A stretch of DNA of 64,000 nucleotides from NCBI GenBank assembly GCA_001630475.1, contig KV419398.1:98453-162452 (forward strand). The letters are read 5' to 3'. Positions within the stretch are counted from its first letter, which is position 1. The number at the start of each line of letters is the position of its first letter. Origin of the DNA: Sistotremastrum niveocremeum HHB9708. Its lineage: Eukaryota; Basidiomycota; Agaricomycetes; Sistotremastrales; Sistotremastraceae. Under the pieces are notes generated by a model that was given only the letters and a program-made list of their open reading frames with translations, made no database searches and was not told the DNA's origin. Both the position numbers and the translations under genes were made by a program. This document shows positions 39,101 to 50,872 of the stretch, piece by piece.

Positions 39101-41860
39101 GCTAACGAATTCTGTTGATAATTGCAGAAAATATCATACTGGGCCATCCACTCGTAAAAGGCGCAGTAATGTTCGGTGCAGGCCGCAACTCCTGCGGAAT
39201 AATAATCGAACCTGCATCTCCCCTCCCCTCCTCCTCACGTCCCTCCTCCCCTCCCCTCCCCTCCCCTCCCACTACATCCTCTCCCGCCGCCGCGTCATTC
39301 CCATCTCGCGCCTCCGCGAATCCAAACCCCGCGCTCGATCCTCTCGCGGATCCCCAATCCGCCCAAAAGCAGGCGTTCTTAAACGAAATATGGTCTCAGA
39401 TAGACCTCGCAAATACCCACGCACCCTCCCATTCCCGGCTCTTCCCCTCCATGATCCTCATCACCGACCCCACCTCAAAACCATTCGCGAGGACACCTAA
39501 AGAAACTGTTCTTCGCGGTCGAGTTCTTGAAGAATTTAAGGGGGAGATAGAAGCTTTGTATGCGAGATTGGATGCGAAAGACGCGATGGCGAAAGAGGGA
39601 GATGAAGATGAGAGTGTGGAATGGGGCGAGGAGGAGAGTGTCAAGGCGTTTGTTAAAAGTGTTGTGGAGAGCATCCTTCCTCCTCGAGTCGGAGGGGTTG
39701 ATGAGGAGGGTGATCTGTTCGCACAGGGATGCGATAGTCTTCAAGCTTCGTTCATCCGGAATAAGATCCTCAAAGCTCTCGATGCGTTCTTCTCTGCAGG
39801 ATCCGCTGGCATTTCCATCAGAGGGAAAGTGGGGACGAACGTCGTATTTGAGTATCCGAGTGTGGGGAAGTTGAGCGCGTACCTCGTTGAAGTCGTCGCT
39901 TCCACCGGCGGATATTCTACTGGATCCGCAAATGGTGTTGGGCACGTCAATGGCAATGGCCATCTCAACGGATACGCCGTTAATCACGCCAACGGATCTT
40001 CGATGAAGACGAATGGAGCCAACAGCCATCTCAACGGCGTGAACGGGCATGCGAACGGGGTGAACGGGATCAAGAAGGAGGGAGAGACGGAGGTTGAGAA
40101 ACGCGTCCGAGCGATGCGCGCGATGCTCGATAAATACTCTTCGCCCTGGCCTCCATCACTCCCGTCTTCATTCACCCGCCCCACACCCTCCGTCGATAAA
40201 GCCGTCAACGGAGTCACCTCCAAAGGAGAAAGAGGGCATGTTCTCGTTACGGGAACCACAGGTGCATTAGGCACATACATCCTCTCATCTCTCATCCTCT
40301 CTCCTCGTATCAACAAGATATGGGCTCTCAATCGTCCCTCCCCACCTTCTCCTTCATTTCCGTTTTCAACTTCTCCTTCGTCCCAAGCTTCGACGAAACC
40401 GAAGACAAAAAGTCTGCTGGAGAGACAATCCGACGCGTTCGACGAGCGCGGAATCGGGCGCGGCGTATTGGAAGCCGCGATAAGAAGTGGGAAAGTCGTC
40501 CTACTCGAAGGCTCTCCCTCCCCCCTCTCTTCTTCTTCGCAATGGGACCTCCCCTCCGAGACATTCACCGAAGTAAGTCCCCCCTCCATATTGATCAGAG
40601 AAGAGAAGATGCTGATGTTTGGTTGTAGATTGTTGAGAGTGTGACGACGATCATACATAATGCGTGGAAATTAGACTTCAATCAGTCCCTCAGCTCTTTC
40701 GAGAATAACGTAGCGCAGACGAGGTATATCCTCGATCTCGCGCATCTCGCATCCACCTTCACCTCCTCCGATGCAACTGCGACGAAGAATGTGCATGTGA
40801 TGTTCACGTCGTCAATCTCCACTGTGTCGAATTACTCCGGGAAGGGCAAAGGAAGAGTCCCAGAGGAGTTTATCGATGATCCGAGTATAGCCGTTGGAAG
40901 TGGATATGGAGAGTCGAAATGGGTCGCTGATGCTCTTCTTCATCGTATCGCAACCTCCTCTTCCTCCTCCTCCTCTCCTCCTCATATGAAGACCGATGGA
41001 GGGATTAAAGTGACGAGTTTCAGGATCGGACAACTTTGTGGATCTACGATGAACGGAGCGTGGAACGGGAGTGATTGGGTGCCTATCATTCTTCGATCTT
41101 GTGTCCCTCCTTCCGGTGCTGGGGCTGGGGCTGGTGAAAGTGGTGTCGTAGTACCTGTATTCGGAGAGGATAAGAGAGTGTGTTGGGTCCCTGTGGACGT
41201 TGCTGCGAATTCTGTACGTTTGTTTCTTTCTGATTTGATGAGTATGAAGCTGATTGAGAGTAGATCGTCGATTCGATGTTCGTACCCCATTCCGCGGGCG
41301 GAGGCGAAGGCAAGAAAGGATATAGAACGTTCAACATCGTTCACCCCAACCCAACATCATGGAACACCATCTTCCACTCCTTCGCCACATCCCTCTCCCC
41401 TCCTTCTCCATCGAAGTTAGAGTCGAATGGGAACGCGAGTGGGAAACTGAAGGGAATCAAGACGGTGGAGATCGGGAAGTGGGTTGAGGAGTTGAAGGAA
41501 GATGCTGCGAATGAAAAGGAAGGAGAAGAGATTATGAAGCGAAGACCTGCGATTAAGATCCTCTCATTCCTCCAACACGGGATCGCCTCGTCTCCCTCGG
41601 GACCTCCAAACGGGCATGCCACCGCAAAATCCAACGGGCATGCCAACGGCAACGGACACATCAACGGCTCTGCAAAGCCGACCATCAACGAAGAAGAAGA
41701 GAAAGAAGCGATGGGAATGGCACGTCTCGAAACGTCCCGAATGGAGAGCGCGAGTGAGGCGTTTAGGGGTATGAAGAAGATTGACGAAAAAGACGTCGAG
41801 AGGTGGGTTGGGTGGTGGAAGGAGAGAGGTATCGTTGGTGCTGGCGCAGGCAGCCTTTGA
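36200..41860 (+). CDS. NRPS-like carboxylic acid reductase (A-T-R)
   Basis: Activates a carboxylic acid with ATP, loads it on a phosphopantetheine arm and reduces it to the aldehyde with NAD(P)H. Eight exons (36200-36509, 36568-37443, 37580-37710, 37766-37819, 38034-38487, 39128-40572, 40629-41213, 41264-41860) join in phase to 1483 residues. The adenylation domain shows IIIHSSGSTSFPKP, YGLTETA, GRADDQIGHANGEKTNP and the A10-like TPKETVLRGR. The thiolation domain has the phosphopantetheine Ser in FAQGCDSLQASF. The reductase Rossmann motif is VLVTGTTGALG, with the catalytic YxxxK in GYGESKWVADAL. Asn-Gly-His repeats fill linkers before and near the end of the reductase domain. The fifth intron is 640 nt. 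Basidiomycete relatives reduce aryl acids; L-aminoadipate reductase (Lys2) is the alternative but fits the motifs less well. Confidence 0.93.
38789..38824 (+). repeat. TTTCGA/TTGCGA hexamer repeat in an intron
   Basis: Inside the 640-nt intron of the NRPS-like reductase, three TTTCGA units run into three TTGCGA units. The surrounding intron is strongly pyrimidine-rich. Confidence 0.8.
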
Positions 41861-41976
41861 AACCCTCGTTCACTCTGATTCGCAGTGCGTAGGAAGAATG
41901 GAACAGCGGGGCTGTTCGTGGCATTTTTGGATTTTTGGTGATCTTGCGATTATTTTTGGGCTTTGGGATTTACATT

Positions 41977-42010
41977 GGATTTTGGATTTTGGATTTTGGA
42001 TTTTGGATTT
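41977..42010 (+). repeat. GGATTTT heptamer repeat
   Basis: Four perfect tandem copies of GGATTTT plus a partial fifth lie about 115 bases downstream of the reductase stop codon, in a GT-rich 3' flank. Confidence 0.9.
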
Positions 42011-42780
42011 GGATGGGGTATGGGTTGGTGGATAGGGTGTGGTATAGCGGTGTGGATCGGATTGGATCTGTTGTGCTTTTAGGATTGAGACGGTTTAAAT
42101 ATTTTGTTGTACTGTAGAAGGGTGAAAAAAATGTTATCGGATCGGAGTTTGGCAACTTATGCTTACGTGTACTTGCTTAGTCATTGCTCATCGGACTTTT
42201 GTACTTGAACAAGGATCCGGAACAGTTGTGTTGGAACAAACAATGCATGCTTGTCGAAGGGCTACGCCTTCTTGGATATTCATCACTCGGAAGAGAAATG
42301 CTTGAATTATACCCCAACATAGTACTTGCCAAATAGTGAAACGCCGCTTCAAGCAGGCGGTTCAGTGGCTGCTCGACACCGACGCAGCACTTGCGTGGAT
42401 TACAACGTAGGCCAGACGAAGCACTGCGGTTTCACATTGTACAATGATTTCGCCTGCTCCTCGACCCCGGTCATATTCCAACATGGTGTTTAACTATCGG
42501 CGGTTACCCGAAAGACAAGAAATCCAAGAACACATCAAACATTGTCAGATAACCAGCCCTTTACTCAACACTACTAGAAATTCTGGTCTGCGTAGACGGA
42601 GAAATACTACGGAATCGAGGACATTGATACGCCTCGTATGCCGTCCACGAAGGCCATAAAAGGACACGGTTTCTTAGTAACGTTGTTACGTATTGTAACT
42701 TGTAGTCTATTCGCCAAGTCAGCACAAACTCGTACGATACGTCTCAAGACTCTTCAAAAGTCCGAGAAGTACTTACCAGC
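42011..42780. other. Intergenic region
   Basis: GT-rich DNA follows the heptamer repeat and then ordinary mixed sequence with stops in all frames. No gene or structured element was seen. Confidence 0.45.
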
Positions 42781-43020
42781 TCAGCGGCGATGCCAGTTAT
42801 AGGAGCTGTTATGGAAGCGATAATGGTAATGATAATAGGAGTGTTGATGTCCACGATGCATATGTCCTCCCGAAAATCCGCCACCCATATTAGCCGGGAA
42901 GAAAGGGGGCCGAGGAACGAGAGCGCCATGGTGTGGTCCATAGCCGCCACCGCCGCCATGATGATGACCATGGTGGGGTCCGTGGTGGGGTCCGTGGTGA
43001 GGTCCGTGATGGTGGTTCAT
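42781..43020 (-). CDS. Small His/Gly-rich protein
   Basis: A 79-residue open frame starts MNHHHGPHHGPHHGPHHG, continues through a Gly-rich patch and ends with a Tyr/His-rich tail (HSYYHYHYRFH). The first third is built on a 12-base DNA repeat encoding His-His-Gly-Pro. No signal peptide or known domain. Such compositions bind transition metals in other proteins, so metal buffering is possible, but nothing else supports it. A GTAAGT right after the stop hints that an intron may trim or extend the end. Confidence 0.5.
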   Translation of the reverse strand: MNHHHGPHHGPHHGPHHGHHHGGGGGYGPHHGALVPRPPFFPANMGGGFSGGHMHRGHQHSYYHYHYRFHNSSYNWHRR

Positions 43021-43977
43021 ATAGATGACAGTACGAGTGGTATTTTAGAGCGGATTTGTGCAGACTGTTTTGAATGGTCCTGGCGTGAAGCTTGTCTTGC
43101 CTTTTAACCTCTCTGTTCTCTGTGAATCCCTGGATGGACCCGGCGGTTATAGCCGGCGTTAAGCGCCCTCTCAGTGGCAGTACCACCTCCCGCTCCCACA
43201 GCCACACCCTTTGCACCTACACGTATGGCATTGAATAATACCATAGCATGTGATCCATGCTGCATCATGATGGTCAAGTGAAATCCGAACTCAGTATGTG
43301 TTGCAGTACCAGGTCGATAGCAGGGAACGGTACATATTCGCGAGATATCGGCGATTCGAGAAATCAACAGACGTTATCGAGGCGCCGGACATTCTGACCG
43401 ATCAGGATACGGCGAGAGGTTCAACAGCGCATACCTTGATTTTTCAACGGCTTTGTTGACTGGATCACGTTCGAAAGAGAAGAGACTGTCCCTGAATAGG
43501 GTAGCATGGGTTCAGAAAAGGATGTGATTGGATTTCGAACAGATGCATTGATGAGTCCTTGATGTCCATCAACATTTAGTAAAGGGTCTAAAATTTGCCA
43601 AAACAAACGATAGAAGCAAGCTCAACCGCCAATCACGTCTGAATAGGTATTTTTGCTATCACACTCAATGGTGATTTGAGCTCCCTAACTTCTCTTGAGC
43701 TTCTATGTGGATCAATATTGAGAATTTATTTCGTTGACAGTTGATCATGATACCATCAGTACAGTCGTTGGCTGGACCGGCACGCTCTTGTTCCTGTGTG
43801 GCTCTGCCCCTCAACACAGCCAGAAATGAGTCGAGAAAGAGGTAACCACATGAAAATGACGTTGACAAGTTCCTCTAGATACTAGAGTCATCACAGCAGA
43901 GTTCTGATCCTGTATGCAAAGCTTACCCGCGTGAAGATAACACGTAGCATCCCTGAGAGCGATCTGTCGACTGCGCC
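43021..43977. other. Intergenic region
   Basis: Only short frames without protein character were seen. The leftward frame at 43.10-43.37 kb is Gly/Ala-rich but has no further support. Confidence 0.4.
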
Positions 43978-44368
43978 TCAAGCTCCTGTGTCCGGATGTA
44001 TAGCTTCCTCTAGAGTTCCAAAGAAAATCTGTCTTGAGCCCCTTCCCCACCTTATCGGCCTATAATCCAGGGCCCTCAAACTATTAGCGTGATATTTTCG
44101 GGACCACGTCCCGATTCAATATAGTTGGTCGAGGATGTTACCTTCGACCCCCCACGCTGACTTGAATCCAGATATCCCCACTCAAGGGTTCCTCCAAATC
44201 TCCAGGTGCCGGGACCCCAGACACACGGACCTGTCGCTCATTATGATAGGTATGACATGATGTATGCTTCGAATTCGTGCGTATCACCGGTTTGAAAGCG
44301 CATCGCACGTATTTCAGCCTTTCTCCATTTACGACTCGTATGCGACCATCATCGTCGGACCTACTCAT
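43978..44368 (-). CDS. Candidate two-exon hypothetical protein
   Basis: A leftward frame starts MSRSDDDGRIRVVNG and includes YVRCAFKP, CHTYHNERQVRVSG and GDIWIQVSVGG. An intron with donor GTAACA and a TAG acceptor (about 95 nt) would join it to a second exon ending LEEAIHPDTGA at a stop at 43978. The composition looks protein-like, but no family was recognised and the donor is weak. Confidence 0.35.
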
Positions 44369-44618
44369 TGTTGATGTTATCAATAAGGGTTGTCTGCTGG
44401 ATAATATGCGATTATAGGTAGGAAAGGGATATCAGTAGCATGACGAAACCTGAGTTAGACTTTGGAGACATTCTTTGGAAAAGCTTGTTTATCTGGAAAA
44501 TACTCACAAGGAAATATATCATCCGCAGGGTTCCGGATTCAAGAATAATGTTAGTGTTATGTCGCGAAGATTAGTACGAACATACGTTAAAATATTTTTT
44601 TTCGTTCGAGCTGGCCTC

Positions 44619-45088
44619 ATGGCGTCTCTGGAAAGAATCGAAATCAGGTTCCGAACATCCGATCCGACCGTGGTCAAGTTGTACAAGCATGTCGAGACCC
44701 TGGCTCACGAACACCCTAACGGACTAAGTGTGCAGATGGGTATGTAATTATCCACGCCCGAGCGAATACTAGAAGCTGAATCTCGAAAAGTAGGGGATGA
44801 TCACTAGAAATCCAAGATTACGGCAAACCTTTCGGCGCCCCATCCTCCAACAACCCTCAAGTGCCAATATCGAAGGATGTTGAGACCCTCGAACACTCTG
44901 GCACCATCAGAATCACTAGCTTTCGCAATGGATTTCCCTTTCTTTCATCACCAGCGGCTTCCTTGATACCACTTTCCTCAAACTTCCTCACTGGATCATA
45001 CCGTGCACCTCGCACAGTCGACGTACCCAACGCATTCCAATCTTCTAGCAGAGGTGCAATCTGGGCAACTCCGCCATCAAGCGCGTAA
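44619..45088 (+). CDS. Candidate two-exon hypothetical protein
   Basis: Exon 1 (44619-44739) starts MASLERIEIRFRTSD and exon 2 (44808-45088) continues EIQDYGKPFGAPSS; the intron has GTATGT and TAG ends. The opening looks like a small globular domain. A leftward open frame of similar length (from 45117) overlaps exon 2, so the coding strand of that part is uncertain. It diverges from the candidate gene at 43978-44368. Confidence 0.3.
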
Positions 45089-46348
45089 TCTAGAGCATCT
45101 ATCTCGCCAGAACCCATGATTTGGATGATGATTCAAATTCATGCGTGTCCGTTGAGACAAATCGGCGACTGGATCCGATGGACTGGTCAGTTCTTCAAAA
45201 CCTGAAGGATATCGAGCTTAACTGATGGATACATCGATATACAGATGGACGTGATGTCGTCGAAGCTCTGAATTAAATATTTAAGCAATGCCACGTGTCG
45301 CATGCTCCGCAAAGATCAGATCGGATCATCGCTGGCTTGCTCTAAACTAGGCGTACGAGCCTGATATAACTGGAAGCTGTAGTTCAGAGCAGAGGATAGG
45401 CAAAGACGACGGCCATGGGATGGGCTACGCTCTATCTGGCACAACAACTGTCTTGAAAGTACAGTGGCCTGGAAATATCGTGGATTGCCCGTATGTCGCC
45501 TGACTTGCCATCAGAGCTCTCCCGAACTAATCCTCAACATTCCTGAAGATGGATCTATCGATCATTGCGCACGATGTACGACGTTAAGAAACTTGCCGAA
45601 CTTGATGCATTCGTTCGCCTGCAAGTTACTTCTCGCTCAACATTCGATATCAACGATAGTCTCTTTCTCTGACAAGGGCTTCAAGGCAACTCGTACATTC
45701 GAACGGAGTTCCTCACAACACGGTCGCTGAACTGGAACCCCGCGCGCGAAGACATTGCGGAGCAGCGCTATGAGTCACTGCGCAGCATGTCTCATTTGGA
45801 AGGATCATTTCGCATTCTTCCTTCCCCTTCCTGAGCCACCATCCTTGTCATCGATGTCATCCCCCATGCATCCGTGCTCTTTTCTGCCTTCCGCGAAGCC
45901 ACGACCGTATCACAGAAGACAACGTGATACACCAAGAATTCTCGTCTTCATTCTCTCCGACGAGCGATACTTGGCGCAGGATCACTGTGGCGTCGTCCCC
46001 CATTCAACGAAAGAAATGACATCCATGAATGAAGCCGAATTCGGTCTCTGCCATTCGAAATGGGCGCTAGATGTCCTTGACTTCCAGGCTTCATTGTGCA
46101 CATGACCCTCAATCCTCTTCACGAGCAGCGATCAACTGCCTTCCCACATTATCTTCCTCCCTTTATCAATTCTTGACGAATCCGAAGTCTGTGATTTATG
46201 CAGAGCGATGCCTTGACACATACATGTGTCTAGGCGTAATCCGTAACCGAGGCTGAAAGGAGCACCCCTTTTCCGTGTCCTCCGCCCCTTTCTCGACCTC
46301 GACCTCGACCTCGTTCTCCGTGCATCGCTCATAGGTCTCCAATACCGC
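45089..46348. other. Intergenic region
   Basis: About 1.25 kb with several rightward short frames near 45.46-46.1 kb that lack domain features. A CGACCTCGACCTCGACCTCG tandem lies near 46300. I see no firm gene. Confidence 0.4.
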
Positions 46349-46699
46349 TCATAAACTCATGCACATCTGCAGTCGAATCTCCGCCGCTCTTCGATCATGG
46401 TCAGAGCCCTGGATACCGTCGCGACGAAAACGCGGATCAACAGTCGATTGTCGATCAAAGAGGATATCCACGGCTCCGCCGAGTCGTTCACGTACAGCAA
46501 AGGACTCGTATTGGATGCACATTCGACGACCCTGGATATTAATCGCACATCGGGGATGACCAGGAAATGAGAATGATTGGTCGACAGAGATCCGCCCCAG
46601 GGACTCTTCGTGAGGGAGATTGCGAAGCACTAGTTGCTCGAGCTTTGGTTGTCTTACTTCAATACGATTCGTTCCATGATAATGTAGTGGATGAGACAT
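46349..46699 (-). CDS. Weak candidate gene or fragment
   Basis: Leftward frame from MSHPLHYHGTNRIEVRQP, including FSFPGHPRCAINIQGRR and AVDILFDRQSTVDPRFRR. It reads like a piece of a globular protein, but I cannot name a family. Other exons may lie right of it, between here and the DUF6697-like gene. Confidence 0.28.
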   Translation of the reverse strand: MSHPLHYHGTNRIEVRQPKLEQLVLRNLPHEESLGRISVDQSFSFPGHPRCAINIQGRRMCIQYESFAVRERLGGAVDILFDRQSTVDPRFRRDGIQGSDHDRRAAEIRLQMCMSL

Positions 46700-46984
46700 A
46701 ACGACCGAATGATTCCACGATATACAATTACAATGCGAGTTGAAAAGTAACGATGAACCCGGGCCCCACAATTAGACCCTGTATGAGACTTGAATTACAA
46801 AGAAGAGAAGAGAATGACTCCGAGGTGAACTCTATGACAGACGTGATCAATGGATGAATGAAAGAGAATGGAATGACGAGAAACGAAGAACCATGATGAA
46901 GTGAATGAATGAATGAAAGGGAAGGAACGTAACGTTAAGCAAGCAATCGGGCATCGCGAATGATCAGGACTCAGTACTCCAGCA

Positions 46985-48978
46985 TCAGAACTCAGCGATA
47001 AGCCCCTTTCCTAAGACCTCCAACTCCCTCTCTCTATCTTCCTTATCTTCGTCGAGAACGCCCGTAGCTGTATTTCCGCGTGCATCGTCGCTTCTAAGTT
47101 CAGGGCTCAGAGCAACCGAAGCATCATCGTCCCACGTCCGTTTCCAGTCTCCTTCAGCTTTGGCTTTGACAGCTTGTCCGACGAAAGCGTCGTAAAAGTT
47201 CTTGTTGAACCCGACACATTGTAGTCCGATGCAAGAGATTTTCAAAGCGCCACAGGCATAAAGTTGGCCGGTCTCGTAGATGTGCTGCGGAGCGGTGTTG
47301 CGTCGACCCGCGAGAGTCTCTTTGAGTAGCGCGTTCATGGTCTAAATCAACGTCGGTCAGAGTACAAAAGAAGACTTTGAGAAAGTGACGCACATCTTTC
47401 TCGAGACCTTCCCATTCCTTCGGAGAGAGATCGGCGAGTCTGAATGTACGATATTGCCCGGCATAGTACCATTTTCCTTCCTTGTGATAGAAATATTCTA
47501 TGCGGGTTGAATTAGCGCCGGCGATGACGAAGGCGTAGTTGACATACCAAGAGGCTTAGGGGAGTGTGTAGGGTTATGAAGAACTTCGGTCTCATTCCAA
47601 CGATGTGTCGTGGCGAGGCGCGGATTAGTCTTGCACTTGAATACAGGTGTGAGCATGTAGCCGTGTTCTTCCGGTTCAGTGCACCAGACGGTCGTAGCAT
47701 CGGGAAGGATGCGATAACCTGCAAGACTGTTCCGCGTCAGAAGGAATGATTCTCGGAGAGCTTTCAGTAACGTACGTTGCACGATGTACCTGAACGAAAT
47801 CATGGGTGAGCATCCCGAACCAGTAAAATCAAGGGCAAACGCACTCCGGTAGCTCCTGCGAGATAGTCATAGATAGAGAACGGAGGTGGTATGATGATGG
47901 GATTGAGAACTTCGTCGGGTATGCTCTTGGGAACGGGGAGGGCGGATAGTATTTGAAGGCGCGCGGCTTGCATGTCAGAGGGACTTGGATATTCGGTAAT
48001 CTATGAAGGACATCAGCATATACCTCGAATGAGAAGAGAACATTGCGCACCTTAAGCTGAGGGAGTTTGTTAAGATAAAGCGCCAATGCATTAGGTTTGA
48101 GATTCGCTAAATCGGGTACGCCAATGCTGTCTATGCTGTTGGCCGATACGCTGGTAGATGGAGTAACGCAAGAATTCTGTTTGTGACGACCGGGAAAGGA
48201 GGAGAGCAATGACAGGTGACGAAAGAACCGCGCATACAAGGGAGGCACAGACCTTCCAATCCTCAAGGCTCGAAAGATCACTGTTAGAAGATATTGATCC
48301 TGTTGCGGTACGTCGAAGAAGCGATAATTCATGCATAGCCCGATCTCTCTGTTGTTCCGCCTGCTCCGTCCTCTTCATCAAAGCCTGTCGTTCGAAGTCT
48401 CTCTGTTCGCTGGCTTTCCTAGTGTCTTCGAGCATTCGACTCAAGTCACGTTTTTCCATCTCGGAGCAGAAGGCGGCTTCTTGAGCTTGATGAACAATGC
48501 TGATGTATTCTGCGAGACGTTTAGACGCAAGATGTTGACCTTCCTGAGCATCCTTCAGCTTCAGACGTTCCATCTGCAACTCGAGGCTCAAATGCCGCTC
48601 CATCTCCTGGGAAACTGGGGTAGCGCCGGCCGACCTCGGTACACCATCGCCAATAGCACCTAGAGGAGACGAAAGACCGCCTTCGCGAGATACAGGAGAG
48701 TTTCGACTGCTGTTGACGAGCGAGGATGTGGGCGACCTAGCGATCAAGGTTCGGATGCTTTCGAGATGAGGTTTCTGCGTGAGACCGAAAGCGAATCTTT
48801 GATCTTCGGAGACGGGAGAAAGGGCAGGAGATACGATTTTATCAGTAGTCAGCGAAATTTTGAAGTCTTGAGTGTTGAACGGCGGCTGCATGAATAGGGG
48901 CTTTTCGATTGCCTTTGAGGACGTCATAGGGGATGATGGACGAACAGAAGCAAGAGGCGCCAAACAACGCGTAAACAA
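46985..48978 (-). CDS. Coiled-coil protein with DUF6697-like C-terminus
   Basis: About six exons read leftward from 48978. The first, starting MFTRCLAPLASVRPSSP, has a Ser/Pro-rich N-terminal part and then a long heptad-type coiled coil rich in Glu, Arg, Gln and Lys (about 48.27-48.6 kb). The next exons give LPDAT, EEHGYMLTPVF and the aromatic stretch KEGKWYYAGQYRTFRLADLS, then CIGLQCVGFNKNFYDAF. This C-terminal region resembles a domain found in mushroom-forming fungi (DUF6697, from memory). Role unknown. The last exon ends at an acidic tail with its stop at 46985. Confidence 0.68.
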
Positions 48979-50872
48979 ATGACGGGCTATGTCACGCGTT
49001 TTGGTTTTCCTTTCTTGCAGTCACGGTCACACAGCACATGGCCATGAAAAGTTCTCTCGTGGTCTAATGTTCTGATAGCTTCGGAGGCCTCTCCATCGGC
49101 TTTATTCCTGAAAGTCTCTGGTATTCTTGGTCTACATCGACTCTAGTCAACCAGCACATCCACTTCAAACCCGATAGAAAACTACTTCTCGGCACACTAA
49201 AACGAGTGCATCTGAATCCGAGTTGCTCGCTCTAAACATAGCTCACAATCAAGGGCCTTTCGAATGCATCCACTATCGCTGAGGGCTTTTAATTGTTACT
49301 GAACATTCTCACACTTCGACTGGCAGGGCGACGGCTCACTAGTACTCCTTTGTGATGCTCCGAGACTGGACCGAGACCCTACCTTTATCACGAGAAGGGG
49401 TAGAGAATACAATGACTCGTTATCTCTCCTTTCTAGACCTGGTATCTGATCTAAAAACCGCTGCTGATATTCCGTATCAGTTGCTTTATCTACCGTCTCG
49501 AGGTCTAAGCGATATCGACATTTGGGACCAGGAAAAATCGCATCGGCCTAGTCGTCCGATAGCGCGAATACCTAGGATAGCCTGCGGCTTGCAAGCCCCG
49601 CTTATCCCTTGATGTCTCCTGGTCCACTGATTCTCATGACTGTCAAAGGAGATCCACTGACAGCTCAGAAGCTTCCGGAGGGTGCTGTTCGTTGGGGTGG
49701 ATGAATAAATTCTCTCTCTCGCTCTTGCTGTTTTCTTCAGTTTTTCTTTGGCGTCGGTTACACTGATGGTCGCACTTTGCAAGGTCCGCCGAACCGTTGG
49801 GGATCGGATTCGGCTTGCAATACTAACCCGTTCCCCAGCCCCGAGGAGACATTTGCCGACAGGGACACCCGCCAACCGACGTCGGTCACAGAAAAAAAGG
49901 GAATAAATTCAATGCGCTTGGCACGAAGCGCGCCTTACTGAATTGTGATGTCGATTATCTGGCCGAGCGTCCGGTCTCGATTCTCCCGTTCGGAGTGGAA
50001 TTGACGACAGCGACCCTGATTACAAAGCAATCAGAATTCCGATATCTCTAATTACCGCTCCCCCAGATCTTGCGCTTCGTCCTCTCATTTCCGGCGGCGC
50101 TATGTCTCTCGCTTGAAAAAAGTCGCATGATGAAGCTTCCGTAGTTCTCAAGTTCCTATGAGATCATGCTTCGTGGCCTCCACAGTTTGAGCCGCTGTCA
50201 AAGCTCGCGAAGAGTACGCTCAAGCTCATCGTTTTGCTATCTGACCGTCTTGTTGCGAGGCTTGGACCAGTAAGTGCTAGTATAAGGCCTCGGTTCCTAG
50301 TACGTTATAACCTTCCGTAATACTAGGTACACCCCTTTTGCTTCCGGTACCTGAGAAAAGATCGGATCGGCAACGCTCACACGATTCACGCACTAAACTC
50401 TCCACGTGTTGTTTCCCCTTTATATCTGAAGACAACAAAGCATCCAATCGCTTGCATCGGCAACCACGGCTCCAAGTCGAAACGCGACTCTTTTAGTTTC
50501 AAGAACTTCTAGGAGACTTGTTAGTTCCAGCTACTTTGACTCCGCTCTGGATAATCCTTCAGCTCACTTCTAGACGTACGGCGGTCCTCCACGGGTTGAC
50601 AGACCTAATGTTGTGCTAGAAGGTCGGCGAAAATAGCCGAAGGTAGGTCGTCTGGCGGCGATCTTTTCCGACTAAATCTCGTTCTAGCCGACGCTTTGAG
50701 TTTGAAATTACTGACCCTACCCAGGGTCGCAGCGACTTCTCTTCTCCTTTGTACGACACAACACAAAATAAATTAAACGCTTCATATACCGCTCCACTTC
50801 TGCTGTCTTCTAGTCCCCACCTCCCCGCCTTCCCTTCCTTACACCCCTTCAAACCATCACGTCTCTAAGGCA
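48979..50872. other. Promoter and spacer region
   Basis: About 1.9 kb between the divergent DUF6697-like and seven-helix genes. No gene seen. The last 150 bases before 50873 are pyrimidine-rich with an AT-rich patch (AATAAATTAAA, about 50765) that may act as the core promoter of the seven-helix gene. Confidence 0.45.

Noticed and set aside
48979-50872. Several 60-130 codon frames in the DUF6697-like/seven-helix spacer
   Set aside because: None shows motif, hydrophobic pattern or splice structure, and the frames overlap on both strands.
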